A stretch of DNA of 64,000 nt, from positions 62,001 through 126,000 of the forward strand of contig JADCGA010000002.1 in assembly GCA_020249265.1 (NCBI GenBank). The letters run 5' to 3'. The stretch's first letter is position 1. Every line of letters starts with the position of its first letter. The notes below the pieces were generated by a model. That model saw nothing but the letters and a program-made list of their open reading frames with translations. It made no database searches and was not told the origin of the DNA. A program made the position numbers and the translations under genes. Shown here piece by piece: positions 45,946 to 54,708 of this stretch. The DNA is from Roseomonas sp. (GTDB taxonomy: Bacteria; Pseudomonadota; Alphaproteobacteria; Acetobacterales; Acetobacteraceae).

Positions 45946-46794
45946 TCAGCGACCGCCAAAGAGTGAGAGCAGGAATTGCGGCGCCTGATTGGCGATGGAG
46001 AGTGTCTGGCTGCCGAGCTGCTGGCGAATTTGCAGCGCCTGCAGGCGGGCTGATTCCCGCGCCAGATTCGCATCAATCAGATTGCCGAGGCCACCTTCCA
46101 TGGCATCGAGCTTGTCACTGTTGAAATTGATCTGCGCGTCAATGTAACGCGCATCCGACCCTAGCCTGTTCATCGCATCATTGATGGTATTGTTGATGTC
46201 GGTGAAATCCCCAGTAGCCGGGTCCAGCGCAGCGCGTGCATCGGCATCTGTCGCGAAGGGCCCTGCCATGACAAGGAAATTCGCGCTGGGACCAAGCGCG
46301 GGCAACGTATACAAATCCGCCGCGTCTGCTGATTCGCTTCTTAGTGTGACGATATCGTCCGCCGGCGATGTGCCGGTCAGCAGGTTGCGTCCAAAGTAAT
46401 CGGCATCTTGCAGGAAATTGGTTATCTGATCGCGAAGCTGCGCGTATTGCTGATTGTACTGATCGCGCGCTTCCCCGGTGATGGTGCCATCCGAAAGCCG
46501 CGTCAGCACGGTGCGAATGTCAATCATGGTTTTTGAAACCTGCTCAAGCGCTGTGAGCGAAACATCCACAAGGCCGCGCAGACCGCCCAATTGCTCATTC
46601 ACCGCGGTGAGGGAGGCGGTATCGCTGCGCACCGTCTGCGCAACCGCAAAGGCGCCGCCATCATCCTTGGCGTCGGCAACCCGATATCCTGTTGAGATGC
46701 GCTTCTGGACAACCGACAAGGCATCATTGGTGCGGTTGAGGGATTGCAGCGCTGTCATGGCGCCGGTATTCGAGATGACTGAAGTGATGCTCAT
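45946..46794 (-). CDS. Flagellin (paralogue 1)
   Basis: The 282-residue flagellin has the D0/D1 N-terminal helices (SLNRTNDALSVVQKRISTGY and RVADAKDDGGAFAVAQTV) and the C-terminal partner helices ending ANQAPQFLLSLFGGR. The variable D2/D3 part between residues about 140 and 200 is short. It is exported unfolded by the flagellar type III system and polymerises into the filament. It is about three-quarters alike its neighbour at 47007 in the conserved ends by eye. It converges on the racemase-like gene. No other flagellar genes are present. Confidence 0.95.
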   Translation of the reverse strand: MSITSVISNTGAMTALQSLNRTNDALSVVQKRISTGYRVADAKDDGGAFAVAQTVRSDTASLTAVNEQLGGLRGLVDVSLTALEQVSKTMIDIRTVLTRLSDGTITGEARDQYNQQYAQLRDQITNFLQDADYFGRNLLTGTSPADDIVTLRSESADAADLYTLPALGPSANFLVMAGPFATDADARAALDPATGDFTDINNTINDAMNRLGSDARYIDAQINFNSDKLDAMEGGLGNLIDANLARESARLQALQIRQQLGSQTLSIANQAPQFLLSLFGGR

Positions 46795-46932
46795 TGGAAT
46801 TTTTCCTTCATGGCAAGCCCATTTTGGGCGTCAGGCAAATTGGCAGTAAAGAAATAACATTTGGTGAATCCCAGCCATTATTTGGCGTGCGGATGCAGAT
46901 TTTTTTGTTTTGTTGGGTAATTCAAAAATGGA

Positions 46933-46960
46933 AACACCACGGCCGGCATGCCATGGTGTT
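46933..46960 (-). terminator. Probable terminator after flagellin paralogue 2
   Basis: Leftward, AACACCA and TGGTGTT form a stem (46933-46939 with 46954-46960) with a small inner GC palindrome. TTTCCATTTTT follows. It lies about 45 bases after the flagellin stop and separates the two flagellin transcripts. Confidence 0.55.
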
Positions 46961-47006
46961 CCGCAAAAGGCCGGGGGAAGCGGATCAGGCGAAGAATTGC
47001 TTCACA

Positions 47007-47837
47007 TTAACGACCAAACAGGGAGATCAGCGCCTGAGGTGCCTGGTTGGTGATGGAAAGCGTTTGCGTGCCAAGCTGCTGCCTGATCTGCAAGGCCTGA
47101 AGCCGCGCGGCCTCCTTGGCGATGTCCGCATCAATCAAGGCGCCAAGCCCACCTTCAATCGCATCAAGCTTGTCGCGGTTATAGCTGATCTGGGCGTCAA
47201 CATAGCGCGCATCCGCACCAAGACGATTGAGTGCGTCATTGATGGCTTCATTCACGTCGGACCAATCGCCCGCAATCGCGGCCTGCGCTGCTGTGGCATC
47301 GGCGGGTGGTGCGGCCACCACGAAATCGGTTGCGCCATCAAAGGCTGCCAGAGTCAGGGTGGTACCAACTTCATTGCGAATGGATACAATATCTCCGCCG
47401 CCATCGGCTGCCACGGTAGAAAGTAGCGTGCGGCCATTATAGGTCGCATCTTCGACGAAGCGTTGCACCTGTGTCTGAAGCTGCGTGTATTGCTGTTCAT
47501 ACTGCGCGCGCTGCTGGTCATTGATGGTGCCATCCGCCAGGCGTGTCAGCACAGTGCGAAGCTCAACCATGGTCTTTGAGACCTGCCCGAGGCCTTGCAG
47601 TGTCACATCTACAATGCCTTTGAGACCGCCCAATTGTTCATTGGCTGCGGTCAGGCCAGCGATATCGCCACGGACGGATTGCGCGACAGCAAAAGCGCCG
47701 CCATCATCCTTGGCATCGGCGACACGATAACCAGTGGAGACGCGCTTTTGGACGACACCAAGCGCATCATTGGTCCGGTTCAGGGACTGAAGCGCGGTCA
47801 TCGCCGCCAGATTGGTGTTCACCGAATTCAGATTCAT
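47007..47837 (-). CDS. Flagellin (paralogue 2)
   Basis: This 276-residue flagellin has the same conserved ends as its neighbour (SLNRTNDALGVVQKRVSTGY and ITNQAPQALISLFGR) but a different middle (about 130-195), so the two filaments or filament segments would differ in their exposed surface. The 254-base region upstream is AT-rich and has a CCCGA/TCGGG mini-hairpin before the ATG. I see no clean sigma-28 or sigma-54 promoter. It follows the cold-shock gene's terminator on the same strand. Confidence 0.95.
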   Translation of the reverse strand: MNLNSVNTNLAAMTALQSLNRTNDALGVVQKRVSTGYRVADAKDDGGAFAVAQSVRGDIAGLTAANEQLGGLKGIVDVTLQGLGQVSKTMVELRTVLTRLADGTINDQQRAQYEQQYTQLQTQVQRFVEDATYNGRTLLSTVAADGGGDIVSIRNEVGTTLTLAAFDGATDFVVAAPPADATAAQAAIAGDWSDVNEAINDALNRLGADARYVDAQISYNRDKLDAIEGGLGALIDADIAKEAARLQALQIRQQLGTQTLSITNQAPQALISLFGR

Positions 47838-48018
47838 GGGATTTTCCCTTCGCTGCGCCCGATTTTCGGGACGCGATCAATCTCTCAGAAGGAAATGAAA
47901 AGGGGGTTAAATAAACCATTGAAAAGACAGGTTTTTTGTAAAAATTCGGTAAAAATGCCGGTGGCGTCTTCAGTTTTCTCAATCATGAATGGAAACAACT
48001 ACCGAGGGGCTACGCCAC

Positions 48019-48045
48019 AAAAAAACGAGGGGACATGCCCCTCGT
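48019..48045 (-). terminator. Intrinsic terminator after cold-shock gene
   Basis: ACGAGGGG (48025-48032) and CCCCTCGT (48038-48045) pair around ACATG. Leftward, T7 follows (48019-48025). The mirror side also has TTTT, so it may work in both directions. It lies about 47 bases after the cold-shock gene stop. Confidence 0.88.
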
Positions 48046-48091
48046 TTTCTGAACATCATCACGGCCTCATAAGCCCAAAATGGGGGCTGTT

Positions 48092-48853
48092 TCAGCCCTT
48101 CATGTTCACGGCTTGGCGGCCGCGCTGACCATCACGCACTTCAAGGGCGACCTTTTCGCCCTGCTGCACATCCTGCTTGCCGGCGCGTTGCAGCACCGAT
48201 GAATGCAGAAACACATCCTGGCCGCCATCTTCCGGCGTCACGAAGCCGAAGCCGCGCACCTGGTCAAACCACTTGACCGTGCCGGCGATGTCATAGGTCG
48301 GCCCGCCTTCATCGCGGTTGAACTCCCGGCGCGGCGGGGGACGATCCCCGAAATCACGACGCGGGGGACGATCACCAAAACCGCCGCCGCCAAAACCGCC
48401 GCCACCGCCGAAATCGCGGCGCGGGGGACGATCCCCGAAGCCACCGCCACCAAAGCCGCCGCCACCGCCGAAATCACGGCGCGGGGGGCGATCCCCGAAA
48501 TCACGGCGCGGGGGACGATCCCCGAAATCGCGGCGCGGGGGACGATCCCCAAAACCGCCGCCGCCGCCGAATTCACGACGCGGCGGGCGCGCTTCGCCAC
48601 CACCTTCGCCCTTCTTCAGCTGCATGATCCGCGTGATCAGGCGCCGGCCCTGCCGGTCAGAACCCATTTCGCAGACCAGCTTGTCGCCGGTATCTGGCGG
48701 CTCAATGCCTGATTCTGTCAGGGCAGAAGCGTGAAAAAACACATCCTGCCCATCTGGTCCCAGTACGAAGCCGAAGCCTTTACGGGAGTTATACCACTTC
48801 ACCTCGGCCTCGATCGGCCCGGTGCTATCCTGGTGCTCGTTTTCAGGAAACAC
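48092..48853 (-). CDS. Double cold-shock-domain protein with RG-rich linker
   Basis: Two cold-shock domains flank a low-complexity linker. Domain one has EVKWYNSRKGFGFV and DVFFHASAL; domain two has GTVKWFDQVRGFGFV and DVFLHSSVL. Both keep the RNP1 (KGFGFV/RGFGFV) and RNP2 (VFFH/VFLH) RNA-binding motifs. Between them, about 90 residues repeat GDRPPRRDFGG-type units rich in Gly, Arg, Phe and Asp. It should bind single-stranded RNA or DNA as an RNA chaperone. The start is uncertain: GTG 48853 or 48868, or GTG/ATG 48922-48925 after GGAAAG. Standard CspA proteins have one domain of about 70 residues. Confidence 0.88.
   Translation of the reverse strand: MFPENEHQDSTGPIEAEVKWYNSRKGFGFVLGPDGQDVFFHASALTESGIEPPDTGDKLVCEMGSDRQGRRLITRIMQLKKGEGGGEARPPRREFGGGGGFGDRPPRRDFGDRPPRRDFGDRPPRRDFGGGGGFGGGGFGDRPPRRDFGGGGGFGGGGFGDRPPRRDFGDRPPPRREFNRDEGGPTYDIAGTVKWFDQVRGFGFVTPEDGGQDVFLHSSVLQRAGKQDVQQGEKVALEVRDGQRGRQAVNMKG
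48331..48590. repeat. In-frame coding repeat of GDRPPRRDF units
   Basis: A 27-base unit coding GDRPPRRDF occurs about seven times, some copies separated by glycine-rich GGGGGFGGGGF spacers. The DNA copies are nearly identical (for example GGGGGACGATCCCCGAA on the plus strand), so copy number could change by slippage or recombination without breaking the frame. Confidence 0.85.
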
Positions 48854-48970
48854 TGTTTGACTATCCACACATAAATGACCGCAGCGCGCGGGATGCAACG
48901 CCGCTAGATGGCAGAATGACATCACGCTTTCCGAAAAGCGAGAAAAATCTTAAGTCAAGCGCACCAAAGG

Positions 48971-50245
48971 CTAAAAAAATGCCTTGAAGCGCCGCGAGTC
49001 GAAGGCGGCGATGGGGATGGGCGGTGCGCGGCGGGTCAGCAGCGCCGCCACAACCTCACCCGTCCGGGCCGCCGCCACAAGCCCGGTATGGCCATGGCCA
49101 AAGGCATGGATCACATCCGGCGTCGCGCGGGACGGGCCAAGGCAGGGCATGCCATCGGGCATGGAAGGCCGATGCCCCAGCCAGAATTTGATCCGGTTCG
49201 CCGCAATATCCTTGGGCAGGCCTGGGAAACAGCTCAGCAGATGGTTCTTCAGAATTTCTGCGCGCTGCCAATTGGGGGCAGCGTCAATCCCGGCAATCTC
49301 CACCTGCCCGGCGCAACGCAAGCCGCGCGCGGTACGCATGATGGACATCTTCCCATCCGATGGCATCAGCCCATAGCGCGGCGCCACTTCAGGCGCGCTG
49401 ATTTCCGCGTGATAGCCGCGTTCGCTCTCGAGCGGCACATCATCGCCTGCGGCGCGCGCCAGCGGCTTGGAATGCACCCCGGCAGCAATCACGGCGGCAT
49501 CGCAGGTGACCTCCCCCTGCCCTGTCGTCACGGCTCGCAGCCGCCCGGCTTCAATGCGAAAGCCGGTGGCGTAATCGCGGTGCAGCTTCGCCCCCTCGGC
49601 TTGAGCAAGGGCAATCAGGGCAGCGACATAGGCGCCGGGGTCAGTGCAATGCCCACCCTCATCGACGAAAATGCCGAAGCCATAGCGGCGGTCCAGATCA
49701 GATTCCCGCTGGCGCAGCTCATCCGCATCAAGTTCAATCCAGCGCACGCCGACCTGGTGGCGGATGTCCCAGGCTTTGCGCTCAGCTTCAAAATCGGCGC
49801 GGGAGGGGTAGATGTACATCAGCCCCCGCCTTTCGATCAGATGGCCAACCCCGGCCTGGTCCGCGAGCGCCTTATGCAGCCTGGGCGCATCCTGCACCAG
49901 TGGGCGGAGCGCCTGAGCGGTCTTCGCCACATCTTCCCACCGCCAACCGGAAGCGAGGTAGCGGATCAGCCAGGGCGCCACCTTGGGCAAATAGCTCCAT
50001 CGAATGGCGAGCGGGCCGAGCGGGTCCGCGAGGAATTTCGGCAGCTTCTTCCAAATGCCCGGCACCGCCGGCGGGATCACCGACATGGGGCTGAGCCAGC
50101 AGCCATTGCCATAGGATGCCGCCTGTTCCCCGCCCGGGTCAGCAGGGTCCAGAATAGTGACACGGTAGCCTTCCTTGAGCGCGGCGAGCGCTGAGGCCGC
50201 GCCAACCGCGCCGGCACCGATGATGACGACATGCCGTGCCGCCAT
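48971..50245 (-). CDS. FAD-dependent D-amino-acid dehydrogenase-like oxidoreductase
   Basis: From the ATG at 50245 the protein has 424 residues. The dinucleotide motif VVIIGAGAVGAASALAALKE (5-24) is followed by SYGNGCWLSPMS and C-terminal FGHGHTGLVAAARTG, typical of the DadA branch of the DAO family. It oxidises a D- or secondary amino acid and passes electrons to the quinone pool. It starts two bases after the DsbA-like gene stop. The dat and racemase-like genes elsewhere in the window also concern D-amino acids, though this is only a thematic link. Confidence 0.87.
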   Translation of the reverse strand: MAARHVVIIGAGAVGAASALAALKEGYRVTILDPADPGGEQAASYGNGCWLSPMSVIPPAVPGIWKKLPKFLADPLGPLAIRWSYLPKVAPWLIRYLASGWRWEDVAKTAQALRPLVQDAPRLHKALADQAGVGHLIERRGLMYIYPSRADFEAERKAWDIRHQVGVRWIELDADELRQRESDLDRRYGFGIFVDEGGHCTDPGAYVAALIALAQAEGAKLHRDYATGFRIEAGRLRAVTTGQGEVTCDAAVIAAGVHSKPLARAAGDDVPLESERGYHAEISAPEVAPRYGLMPSDGKMSIMRTARGLRCAGQVEIAGIDAAPNWQRAEILKNHLLSCFPGLPKDIAANRIKFWLGHRPSMPDGMPCLGPSRATPDVIHAFGHGHTGLVAAARTGEVVAALLTRRAPPIPIAAFDSRRFKAFF

Positions 50246-50247
50246 GC

Positions 50248-50898
50248 TCAGCGCGCTCGGGTCTTGGCGATTGTCTTGACGGCGCCGGATTGGACAGGCT
50301 GTCCGCCCAAGTATTTGTCCAGGAAGAACATGCGGTCCTGGCCCCACAGGAACAGGTCATCACAAACATAGGTGGGCGCGCCGAAGACGCCGCGGGCGAT
50401 GGCGTCTTGATTGTTGCGGTCAAACTCCGCCTGGATGCTGGCGCTTTCTTCTTCACGGTGCAGGCTTTCGCCCGGCATGCCCTGTTCTTCGGCGATGGCA
50501 ACGCGAATGTGCGGGTCCGCAATATCGCGGTCTTCCAGCCAAAGCGCGGTCAGCAGGGCATGGGAAAGCCGCATGGCATCCATGCCGCGCGCTGCCGCCG
50601 CCACGACCATATGCCCGGCTTGGCGCTGATCCGATGGCGGGTAGTGTTTGGGCTTCAGCTTGATGGGAATGTCGAGATGCAGCGCCCAGCGGTCCAGTTC
50701 CAAAGCGTGGTAATCCTGGCGCGGTTCCGGGCGGGTGCGGAGTGGTATCCCCCCAGTATGCGGCACCACCAAGCGAAAATCATAGGGGCGCAGCACCAGC
50801 GTCGCACCATGGCGCTTGATGATATCGGAAAGCTGTTTGCCCCCCAGATACATCCAGGGGGAGGAGAGCGTGTAGAAGCATTCAACGGTTTTGCTCAT
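50248..50898 (-). CDS. DsbA/GST-kappa fold protein, HCCA-isomerase-like
   Basis: From the ATG at 50898 the protein has 216 residues. The thioredoxin-fold active site reads YTLSSPWMYLGG: a Ser-Ser-Pro takes the place of the CxxC of DsbA, as in GST-kappa and 2-hydroxychromene-2-carboxylate isomerases. GVFGAPTYVCDDLFLWGQDR is the conserved cis-Pro region and closing strand. It probably uses glutathione for an isomerase or transferase reaction in the cytosol. It lies between the DUF3225 gene (4 bases) and the oxidoreductase gene (2 bases), so all three are likely one operon. Confidence 0.87.
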   Translation of the reverse strand: MSKTVECFYTLSSPWMYLGGKQLSDIIKRHGATLVLRPYDFRLVVPHTGGIPLRTRPEPRQDYHALELDRWALHLDIPIKLKPKHYPPSDQRQAGHMVVAAAARGMDAMRLSHALLTALWLEDRDIADPHIRVAIAEEQGMPGESLHREEESASIQAEFDRNNQDAIARGVFGAPTYVCDDLFLWGQDRMFFLDKYLGGQPVQSGAVKTIAKTRAR

Positions 50899-50902
50899 GG
50901 CA

Positions 50903-51307
50903 TTAGCCTTTCGCGACACGGCCAGGATCGGTTTGCCCAAATAGTGAGACATGGGCGGAGACAACGCGCCAGCCCTGGCCTGGGATGCGCGCCATGATCT
51001 TGGTTTCTCGCCCGATCAGGCCGCTATCCAGGCGCTGGAATTCCAGATTGGTGGTGGCGAAATCGCGCCCGAAGGTGGTGATGGTGATCTTCTTCTGCGC
51101 GCGCGGGGCATAGGATTTTACACTGGCGCGGAAGGCGCGGATGGCTTCGATGCCGTAGAGGATTTCCGTGATACCGTAACGCACCACACGCGGATCATCC
51201 CAGAAGGAAATATCCAGCACCGCGCTGTCATTGGCAGCGATGGCGGCTTCATACCTGTCAAACACCGCGCGGACTTCCGCGATGATGTCGGGATTATTGA
51301 TTTCCAT
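50903..51307 (-). CDS. DUF3225 (AtzH/HpxZ-like) NTF2-fold protein
   Basis: The 134-residue protein matches DUF3225: EVRAVFDRYEAAIAANDSAV, DPRVVRYGITEILYGIEAIR and GQGWRVVSAHVSLFG. One named member, AtzH, decarboxylates urea-1,3-dicarboxylate in cyanurate breakdown. HpxZ members are found in oxalurate/purine catabolism. That pathway knowledge is from the literature; this protein's function is not shown. It begins a small operon of three genes. It is about 28 kb from the allophanate hydrolase genes and next to a molybdenum hydroxylase cluster, so a purine or ureide role is possible. Confidence 0.85.
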   Translation of the reverse strand: MEINNPDIIAEVRAVFDRYEAAIAANDSAVLDISFWDDPRVVRYGITEILYGIEAIRAFRASVKSYAPRAQKKITITTFGRDFATTNLEFQRLDSGLIGRETKIMARIPGQGWRVVSAHVSLFGQTDPGRVAKG

Positions 51308-51383
51308 GGCGCTGCCCCTGTGACCTGTAGGGCGATCATGGCGCAGAAGCGCGCGCGGGACTAGCGGGCGCGACCCAGAAACG

Positions 51384-51409
51384 AAAATGGCGACCCGAAG
51401 GCCGCCATT
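51384..51409 (-). terminator. Intrinsic terminator after the Mo-hydroxylase operon
   Basis: AATGGCGGCC and GGTCGCCATT (minus-strand sense) pair through a TTCG tetraloop (51386-51409), followed by TTTTCGTTT. It lies 27 bases after the medium subunit stop. Confidence 0.88.
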
Positions 51410-51435
51410 CCGTGTTTTGCTTAGGGCGAAACGCC

Positions 51436-52227
51436 TCAGCCAGCCGCCGCCAAGGCGCGCTTGGCCATCACACCCACCAGATGCGCGCGGTATTCCGCGC
51501 TGCCATGGATATCGCTATTCATGCCATCGGCGGCTTGGCTGACACCGGAAAGCGCATTGGCCGACCAATTACCAGCAAGCGCCTTTTCCATATCCGCCTG
51601 ACGGAACACGCAAGGCCCGGCACCATTCACCGCCACCCGCACGCCGCCCGCGCCCTTGGAGATGAAAACACCCGCCATGACATAGCGGCTGGCCGGGTTC
51701 TTCATCTTGGCGTAGCCGGCCTTCTCCGGGATCGGGAATTCCACCACCACCAGGATTTCATCCGCTGCCAAAGCCGTGGTGAACATGCCCTGGAAGAAAT
51801 CATCCGCCGCGATCTTGCGCTTATTGGTGTGGATGGTGGCGCCAAGGCCGAGCACCGCCGCCGGGTAATCCGCCGCCGGGTCGTTATTGGAAACCGAGCC
51901 ACCAATCGTGCCGCGATTGCGCACCTGCACATCGCCGATATGCGAGGCCATGTAAGCCAGCGCCGGAATGGCGGCCTTCACTTCCGCGCTATTGGCGACT
52001 TCCACATGCCGGGTCAGCGCGCCGATGATGATGGCATTGCCTTCGCGGCGAATGCCCTTCATTTCCGCGATGCCGGAAAGATCCACCAGCGCGGAAGGCT
52101 TGTTCAGCCGGTGCTTCAGCGCAGGGATCAGCGTATGCCCGCCGGAAACCGCCTTGGCATCCGGATCAGCCAGCAGCTTCGCGGCATCGGCCAGGCTGGT
52201 GGGCTTGTGATAGGCGAAATCATACAT
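51436..52227 (-). CDS. Mo-hydroxylase FAD subunit (CoxM/XdhB-like)
   Basis: The 263-residue protein binds FAD. It shows AVSGGHTLIPALKHRL (31-46), an AGGHS/LLP-type FAD loop, and RNRGTIGGSVSNNDPAADYP, the second FAD segment. It passes electrons from the iron-sulfur subunit to an acceptor. It is the last gene of the small-large-medium operon, 12 bases after the large subunit, and a strong terminator follows. This gene order differs from the common M-S-L order. Confidence 0.95.
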   Translation of the reverse strand: MYDFAYHKPTSLADAAKLLADPDAKAVSGGHTLIPALKHRLNKPSALVDLSGIAEMKGIRREGNAIIIGALTRHVEVANSAEVKAAIPALAYMASHIGDVQVRNRGTIGGSVSNNDPAADYPAAVLGLGATIHTNKRKIAADDFFQGMFTTALAADEILVVVEFPIPEKAGYAKMKNPASRYVMAGVFISKGAGGVRVAVNGAGPCVFRQADMEKALAGNWSANALSGVSQAADGMNSDIHGSAEYRAHLVGVMAKRALAAAG

Positions 52228-52239
52228 TTGTGAGGTCCT

Positions 52240-54630
52240 TTATTCTGCCGCCGCGCGGCGGCCGCTATTGATGATCTGCCAGATTTTCGCCGGGGTCGCC
52301 GGCATTTCGACATGGTTCACGCCATAGTCGGAAAGCGCATCCACCACCGCATTGATCACGGCGGGCGGCGAGCCAATGGCCCCCACTTCCCCGCAGCCCT
52401 TCACCCCAAGCGGGTTATGGGTGCAAAGCGTGGTATGGGTTGCGACCGAAACGGGCGGCAAATCATCCGCCCGCGGCATGGTGTAATCCATCATGGAACC
52501 GGAAAGCAGTTGGCCTTCCGCGTCATAGACGCAGGTTTCCAGCAGCGCCTGGCCAATGCCCTGCGCCACACCGCCCTGCACCTGGCCTTCCACGATCATG
52601 GGATTGATCACGCGGCCCACATCATCCACGGCGGTGAAATTGATCACCGATGTGCGGCCTGTCTCGGGATCAATTTCCACTTCCGCGATATGGCAGCCGC
52701 CCGGATAGGTGAAGTTCTTTGGGTCATAGAAGGCGGTTTCTTCCAGGCCCGGTTCCAATTCCTCGATCGGGTAATTATGCGGCACATAGGCTGCAACGCT
52801 GATATCCACCAGCGCCTTGGTCTTGTCTGTGCCCGCCACCCGGAAAGTGCCACGGTCGAATTCAATATCGTCCACCGAGGCTTCCATCAAATGCGCCGCG
52901 ATGCGCTTGCTCTTGGCGATGATCTTGTCCATCGCCTTCATCATCGCGCTACCGCCAACGGCAAGGCTGCGAGACCCGTAAGTCCCCATGCCAAACGGCA
53001 CCTTGGCGGTATCGCCATGCACGATATCGACCTGCGCCACCGGCACGCCAAGCTTATCGGCAACCAATTGCGCGAAGGTGGTTTCATGCCCCTGGCCATG
53101 GCTATGGGCACCAGTCAGCACCGTCACGCTGCCGGTTGGATGCACGCGGATGGTGCCAACCTCATAAAGCCCCGCGCGGGCGCCAAGGCTACCCACCACG
53201 GCGGAAGGCGCAATGCCGCAGGCTTCCAGATAGGTGGAACAGCCAATGCCGCGCAGCTTGCCGCGCTTGGCGGCTTCCGCACGACGCGCCGGGAAGCCGG
53301 CCCAGTCCGAAGAAGCCAAAGCCTGTTCCAGCGTGGCGTGGTAATTGCCGCTGTCATATTGCAGCGCGACCGGCGTTTGATAGGGGAATTGATCGGGCTG
53401 GATGAAGTTCCGCCGACGCAGTTCCACCCTATCAATGCCGGTTTGCTTGGCGGCGACATCCATGAGCCGTTCCAGCAGGAAGGTCGCTTCCGGCCGGCCC
53501 GCACCGCGATAGGCATCCACCGGCACGGTATTGGTGAACACCGCCTTCACTTCGCAATAAATCACTGGCGTGGTGTACACGCCGGCGAGCAGCGTGGCGT
53601 AAAGATAGGTCGGCACGCAAGGCGCGAAGGTGGACAGATAGGCGCCCATATTGGCTTGCGTCGAAACACGCAGGCCCAGGATCTTGCCATTGGCATCCAA
53701 AGCCAATTCCGTGTGGCTCACATGATCACGCCCATGGGCATCGGACATGAAGCTTTCGGTGCGATCCGCGGTCCAGCGCACCGGACGGCCCAGCTTGCCG
53801 GCGGACCAGGTGACGATGGCTTCTTCCGCATAATGGTAGATCTTGCTGCCAAAGCCGCCACCGACATCAGGCGCGATCACGCGGAGCTTCGATTCCGGCA
53901 GATGGAGCACATGGGCACCCATCAGCAGGCGAATGACATGCGGGTTCTGGCTGGTGGTGGTGAGTGTATAATCGCCCGTCGTGCGATCAAACTCGCCAAC
54001 CGCGGAACGCGGTTCCATGGCATTCGGGATCAGGCGGTTATTCACCAGATCGAATTTGACCACATGCGCGGCGCCAGCAAAGGCGGCATCCACCACGGCC
54101 TTGTCGCCGATATGCCAATCATAGCAAAGATTGCCGGCAACACCGTCATGAATGGCGGCGGCATCAGGCTTCAGTGCTGCTGCCATGGTGGCGGCGGCGG
54201 GCAGCACTTCGTAATCAACGCTGATCGCTTCCGCGGCATCGCGCGCCTGCTGGCGCGTGGCGGCGATGGCAACCGCAACCGGGTCCCCAACATGGCGCAC
54301 CTTGTCATGTGCCAATACCGGGTGCGGCGGTTCGGCCATGGGCGAACCATCCTTGTTGTGGATTTGCCAGCCGCAAGGCAGGCCGCCCACGCCATCCTTC
54401 GCCATATCGGCGCCGGTATAGATTTCCATCACGCCGGGCATGGAAGCCGCGGCGGAGATATCTACAGATTTAATGCGGGCATGGGCATGCGGGCTACGCA
54501 GGATCCAGGCATGCAACTGCCCGGGCTTATCCGCATCATCCGTGTAAGCGCCTCGACCCTGAAGGAAGCGGAAATCTTCCTTGCGGCGGACGCTGGCCCC
54601 GATGCCTTCAAACGGTGTCACCACGTTCAT
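52240..54630 (-). CDS. Mo-hydroxylase large subunit, form II (CoxL-like)
   Basis: The 796-residue molybdopterin-binding subunit has [12 protein letters not shown]-like N-terminal sequence, [10 protein letters not shown] (254-263), AYRGAGR (373-379) and the catalytic Glu748 in GCGEVGAIG. True form I CO dehydrogenases have AYxCSFR at this loop with the copper-binding Cys. AYRGAGR marks the form II group, whose substrates are mostly unknown aldehydes, purines or N-heterocycles. It should therefore not be called a CO dehydrogenase. It works with the adjacent medium and small subunits as an (LMS)2 complex. Confidence 0.94.
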   Translation of the reverse strand: MNVVTPFEGIGASVRRKEDFRFLQGRGAYTDDADKPGQLHAWILRSPHAHARIKSVDISAAASMPGVMEIYTGADMAKDGVGGLPCGWQIHNKDGSPMAEPPHPVLAHDKVRHVGDPVAVAIAATRQQARDAAEAISVDYEVLPAAATMAAALKPDAAAIHDGVAGNLCYDWHIGDKAVVDAAFAGAAHVVKFDLVNNRLIPNAMEPRSAVGEFDRTTGDYTLTTTSQNPHVIRLLMGAHVLHLPESKLRVIAPDVGGGFGSKIYHYAEEAIVTWSAGKLGRPVRWTADRTESFMSDAHGRDHVSHTELALDANGKILGLRVSTQANMGAYLSTFAPCVPTYLYATLLAGVYTTPVIYCEVKAVFTNTVPVDAYRGAGRPEATFLLERLMDVAAKQTGIDRVELRRRNFIQPDQFPYQTPVALQYDSGNYHATLEQALASSDWAGFPARRAEAAKRGKLRGIGCSTYLEACGIAPSAVVGSLGARAGLYEVGTIRVHPTGSVTVLTGAHSHGQGHETTFAQLVADKLGVPVAQVDIVHGDTAKVPFGMGTYGSRSLAVGGSAMMKAMDKIIAKSKRIAAHLMEASVDDIEFDRGTFRVAGTDKTKALVDISVAAYVPHNYPIEELEPGLEETAFYDPKNFTYPGGCHIAEVEIDPETGRTSVINFTAVDDVGRVINPMIVEGQVQGGVAQGIGQALLETCVYDAEGQLLSGSMMDYTMPRADDLPPVSVATHTTLCTHNPLGVKGCGEVGAIGSPPAVINAVVDALSDYGVNHVEMPATPAKIWQIINSGRRAAAE

Positions 54631-54708
54631 CTTTAACGCCTCCCATCAGGCTGATTGTTGTGTTGCGGCCTTTTGTGGGCCGCAGAGGCGGGGTTTCCCC
54701 CTGCCCTT

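Noticed and set aside
48331-48590. Regular short repeats that look like a CRISPR array at DNA level
   Set aside because: The units are in frame within the cold-shock gene, have no unique spacers and encode a regular peptide repeat. No cas genes are near.
52312-54636. A 774-residue open frame on the plus strand opposite the Mo-hydroxylase large subunit
   Set aside because: It is the mirror of a well-conserved gene. Its product is His/Arg-rich with no domains, as expected from antisense frames in GC-rich DNA.
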